Below, piece by piece: positions 63,595-64,000 of a stretch of 64,000 nt of DNA; the first letter of the stretch is position 1, and each line of letters opens with the position of its first letter. The notes under the pieces are model-generated. The model was not told the DNA's origin, made no database searches, and saw nothing but the letters and a program-made list of their open reading frames with translations. Both the position numbers and the translations under genes were made by a program. The DNA is from Ktedonobacter robiniae (GTDB lineage: Bacteria; Chloroflexota; Ktedonobacteria; Ktedonobacterales; Ktedonobacteraceae): assembly GCF_016587375.1 (NCBI RefSeq), contig NZ_BNJG01000003.1, positions 248,001 to 312,000 of the forward strand, written 5' to 3'.

Positions 63595-64000
63595 TATGAG
63601 TCCACGTCCCTATCAACTCGGTCAGCGTCAAGCGGCCAGCGAACAGACCCGATCCCGCGTTCTCCAGGCGGCTCGCGAATTGCTGATGGAAAGCGCCAGC
63701 TTTTCCGGCTTCTCCATCGAAGCGGTTGCCCGTCGAGCCGATGTGGCCCGCATGACGGTCTATCATCAGTTTGGCTCCAAAATAGGTCTGCTCGAAGCAC
63801 TCTGCGACTCTCTGGCAGTGACTGGCGAAATGGAGCAGCTCGCTTTGGCGTTCCGTCAACCTGATCCGCGTGAGGGGGTAGATGAATATATTCGCATCTT
63901 TGGTCATTTCTGGGAGGCTGATCGGCTCGTCACTCGTCGTCTGCGCGGTCTAGCGGCCCTTGATCCTGATTTCGAGCAGGTGATACGAGCACGGGACGAA
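63595..64000 (+). CDS. TetR-family regulator, 3' end beyond the window
   Basis: 135 codons from ATG 63595 are present: RSRVLQAARELLMESASFSGFSIEAVARRADVARMTVYHQFGSKIGLLEALCD is a complete TetR HTH; the C-domain start (REGVDEYIRIFGHFWEADRLVTRRLRG) has no distinguishing motif. GGAGGA lies 10 bases upstream. It is divergent from the LLM oxidoreductase and may repress it through the repeats at 63513-63560. Confidence 0.85.

Overview
The window looks like accessory DNA of a high-plasticity Chloroflexota (class Ktedonobacteria-like) genome. This is inferred from the abundance of insertion-sequence families (IS1182, IS630, IS5, IS66, IS3, Tn3, Tn7-like, IS21-like ends), several ECF sigma factors with fused C-terminal regulatory domains, F420-type LLM oxidoreductases and the general protein style. 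No rRNA, complete tRNA or CRISPR array was seen.

Layout. 1-2.1 kb: the end of an unknown gene, then an intact S9 peptidase. 2.1-8 kb: a graveyard of mobile-element pieces and broken envelope-glycosylation genes (a GtrA/GT2 pair and a GT39), plus a scrap of a class-C beta-lactamase-like gene. 8-9.6 kb: a NarL-type two-component pair. 9.7-15.8 kb: remains of a conjugative element (VirB4-like ATPase, DNA-transfer/coupling ATPase, replication-relaxation protein), each broken by truncation, frameshift or internal TAA, with an intact MFS exporter embedded. 16.4-19.1 kb: a truncated Tn7-like module in which TnsA/TnsB and TnsC are collapsed by an internal deletion into a DDE-AAA+ fusion. 19.4-20.7 kb: an ECF sigma/membrane anti-sigma-like pair. 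21-25.5 kb: a broken GT39, a second Mu/Tn7-like transposition remnant, two well-preserved MITEs with target-site duplications, a split alpha/beta hydrolase, and an intact TetR/metallo-hydrolase operon. 25.5-27.7 kb: a SigJ-type (ECF41-like) sigma factor in an operon with an FAD oxidoreductase. 28-33.1 kb: a serine recombinase, IS5 copy 1, a peptidase E-like gene, a tyrosine integrase, a 22-bp-periodic repeat array and the 3' half of a tRNA, which together look like the end of an integrated island. 33.6-39.9 kb: intact chromosome-like genes (an MhqO/MhqR-like pair, LacD, PhyH, TrmO, a second SigJ-type sigma factor, Clp-N protein). 39.9-43.7 kb: a Tn4430-like Tn3 remnant with a resolution site. 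43.8-54.3 kb: a DHFR-like enzyme, AraC, SDR and ArsR genes among IS1-like, IS5, IS3, IS66, IS5 (copy 2) and IS630 elements, plus a second peptidase E. 54.4-64 kb: a TetR gene divergent from a long rightward run of small-molecule and membrane genes (methyltransferase, beta-lactamase-like hydrolase, DUF998, LLM oxidoreductase and others), then a cupin gene, two genes with single-base frameshifts and a final TetR gene running off the window.

Regulation visible in the sequence: face-to-face ECF41-type promoters (TGTCACA-N16-CGTC) between trmO and a SigJ-type sigma gene; matching MarR operators in front of the MhqO-like and MarR genes; palindromic operators at the TetR/MBL, ArsR/SDR, LacD/DeoR-remnant and terminal TetR loci. 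All functions are assigned by reading translations and motifs; no database search was run.
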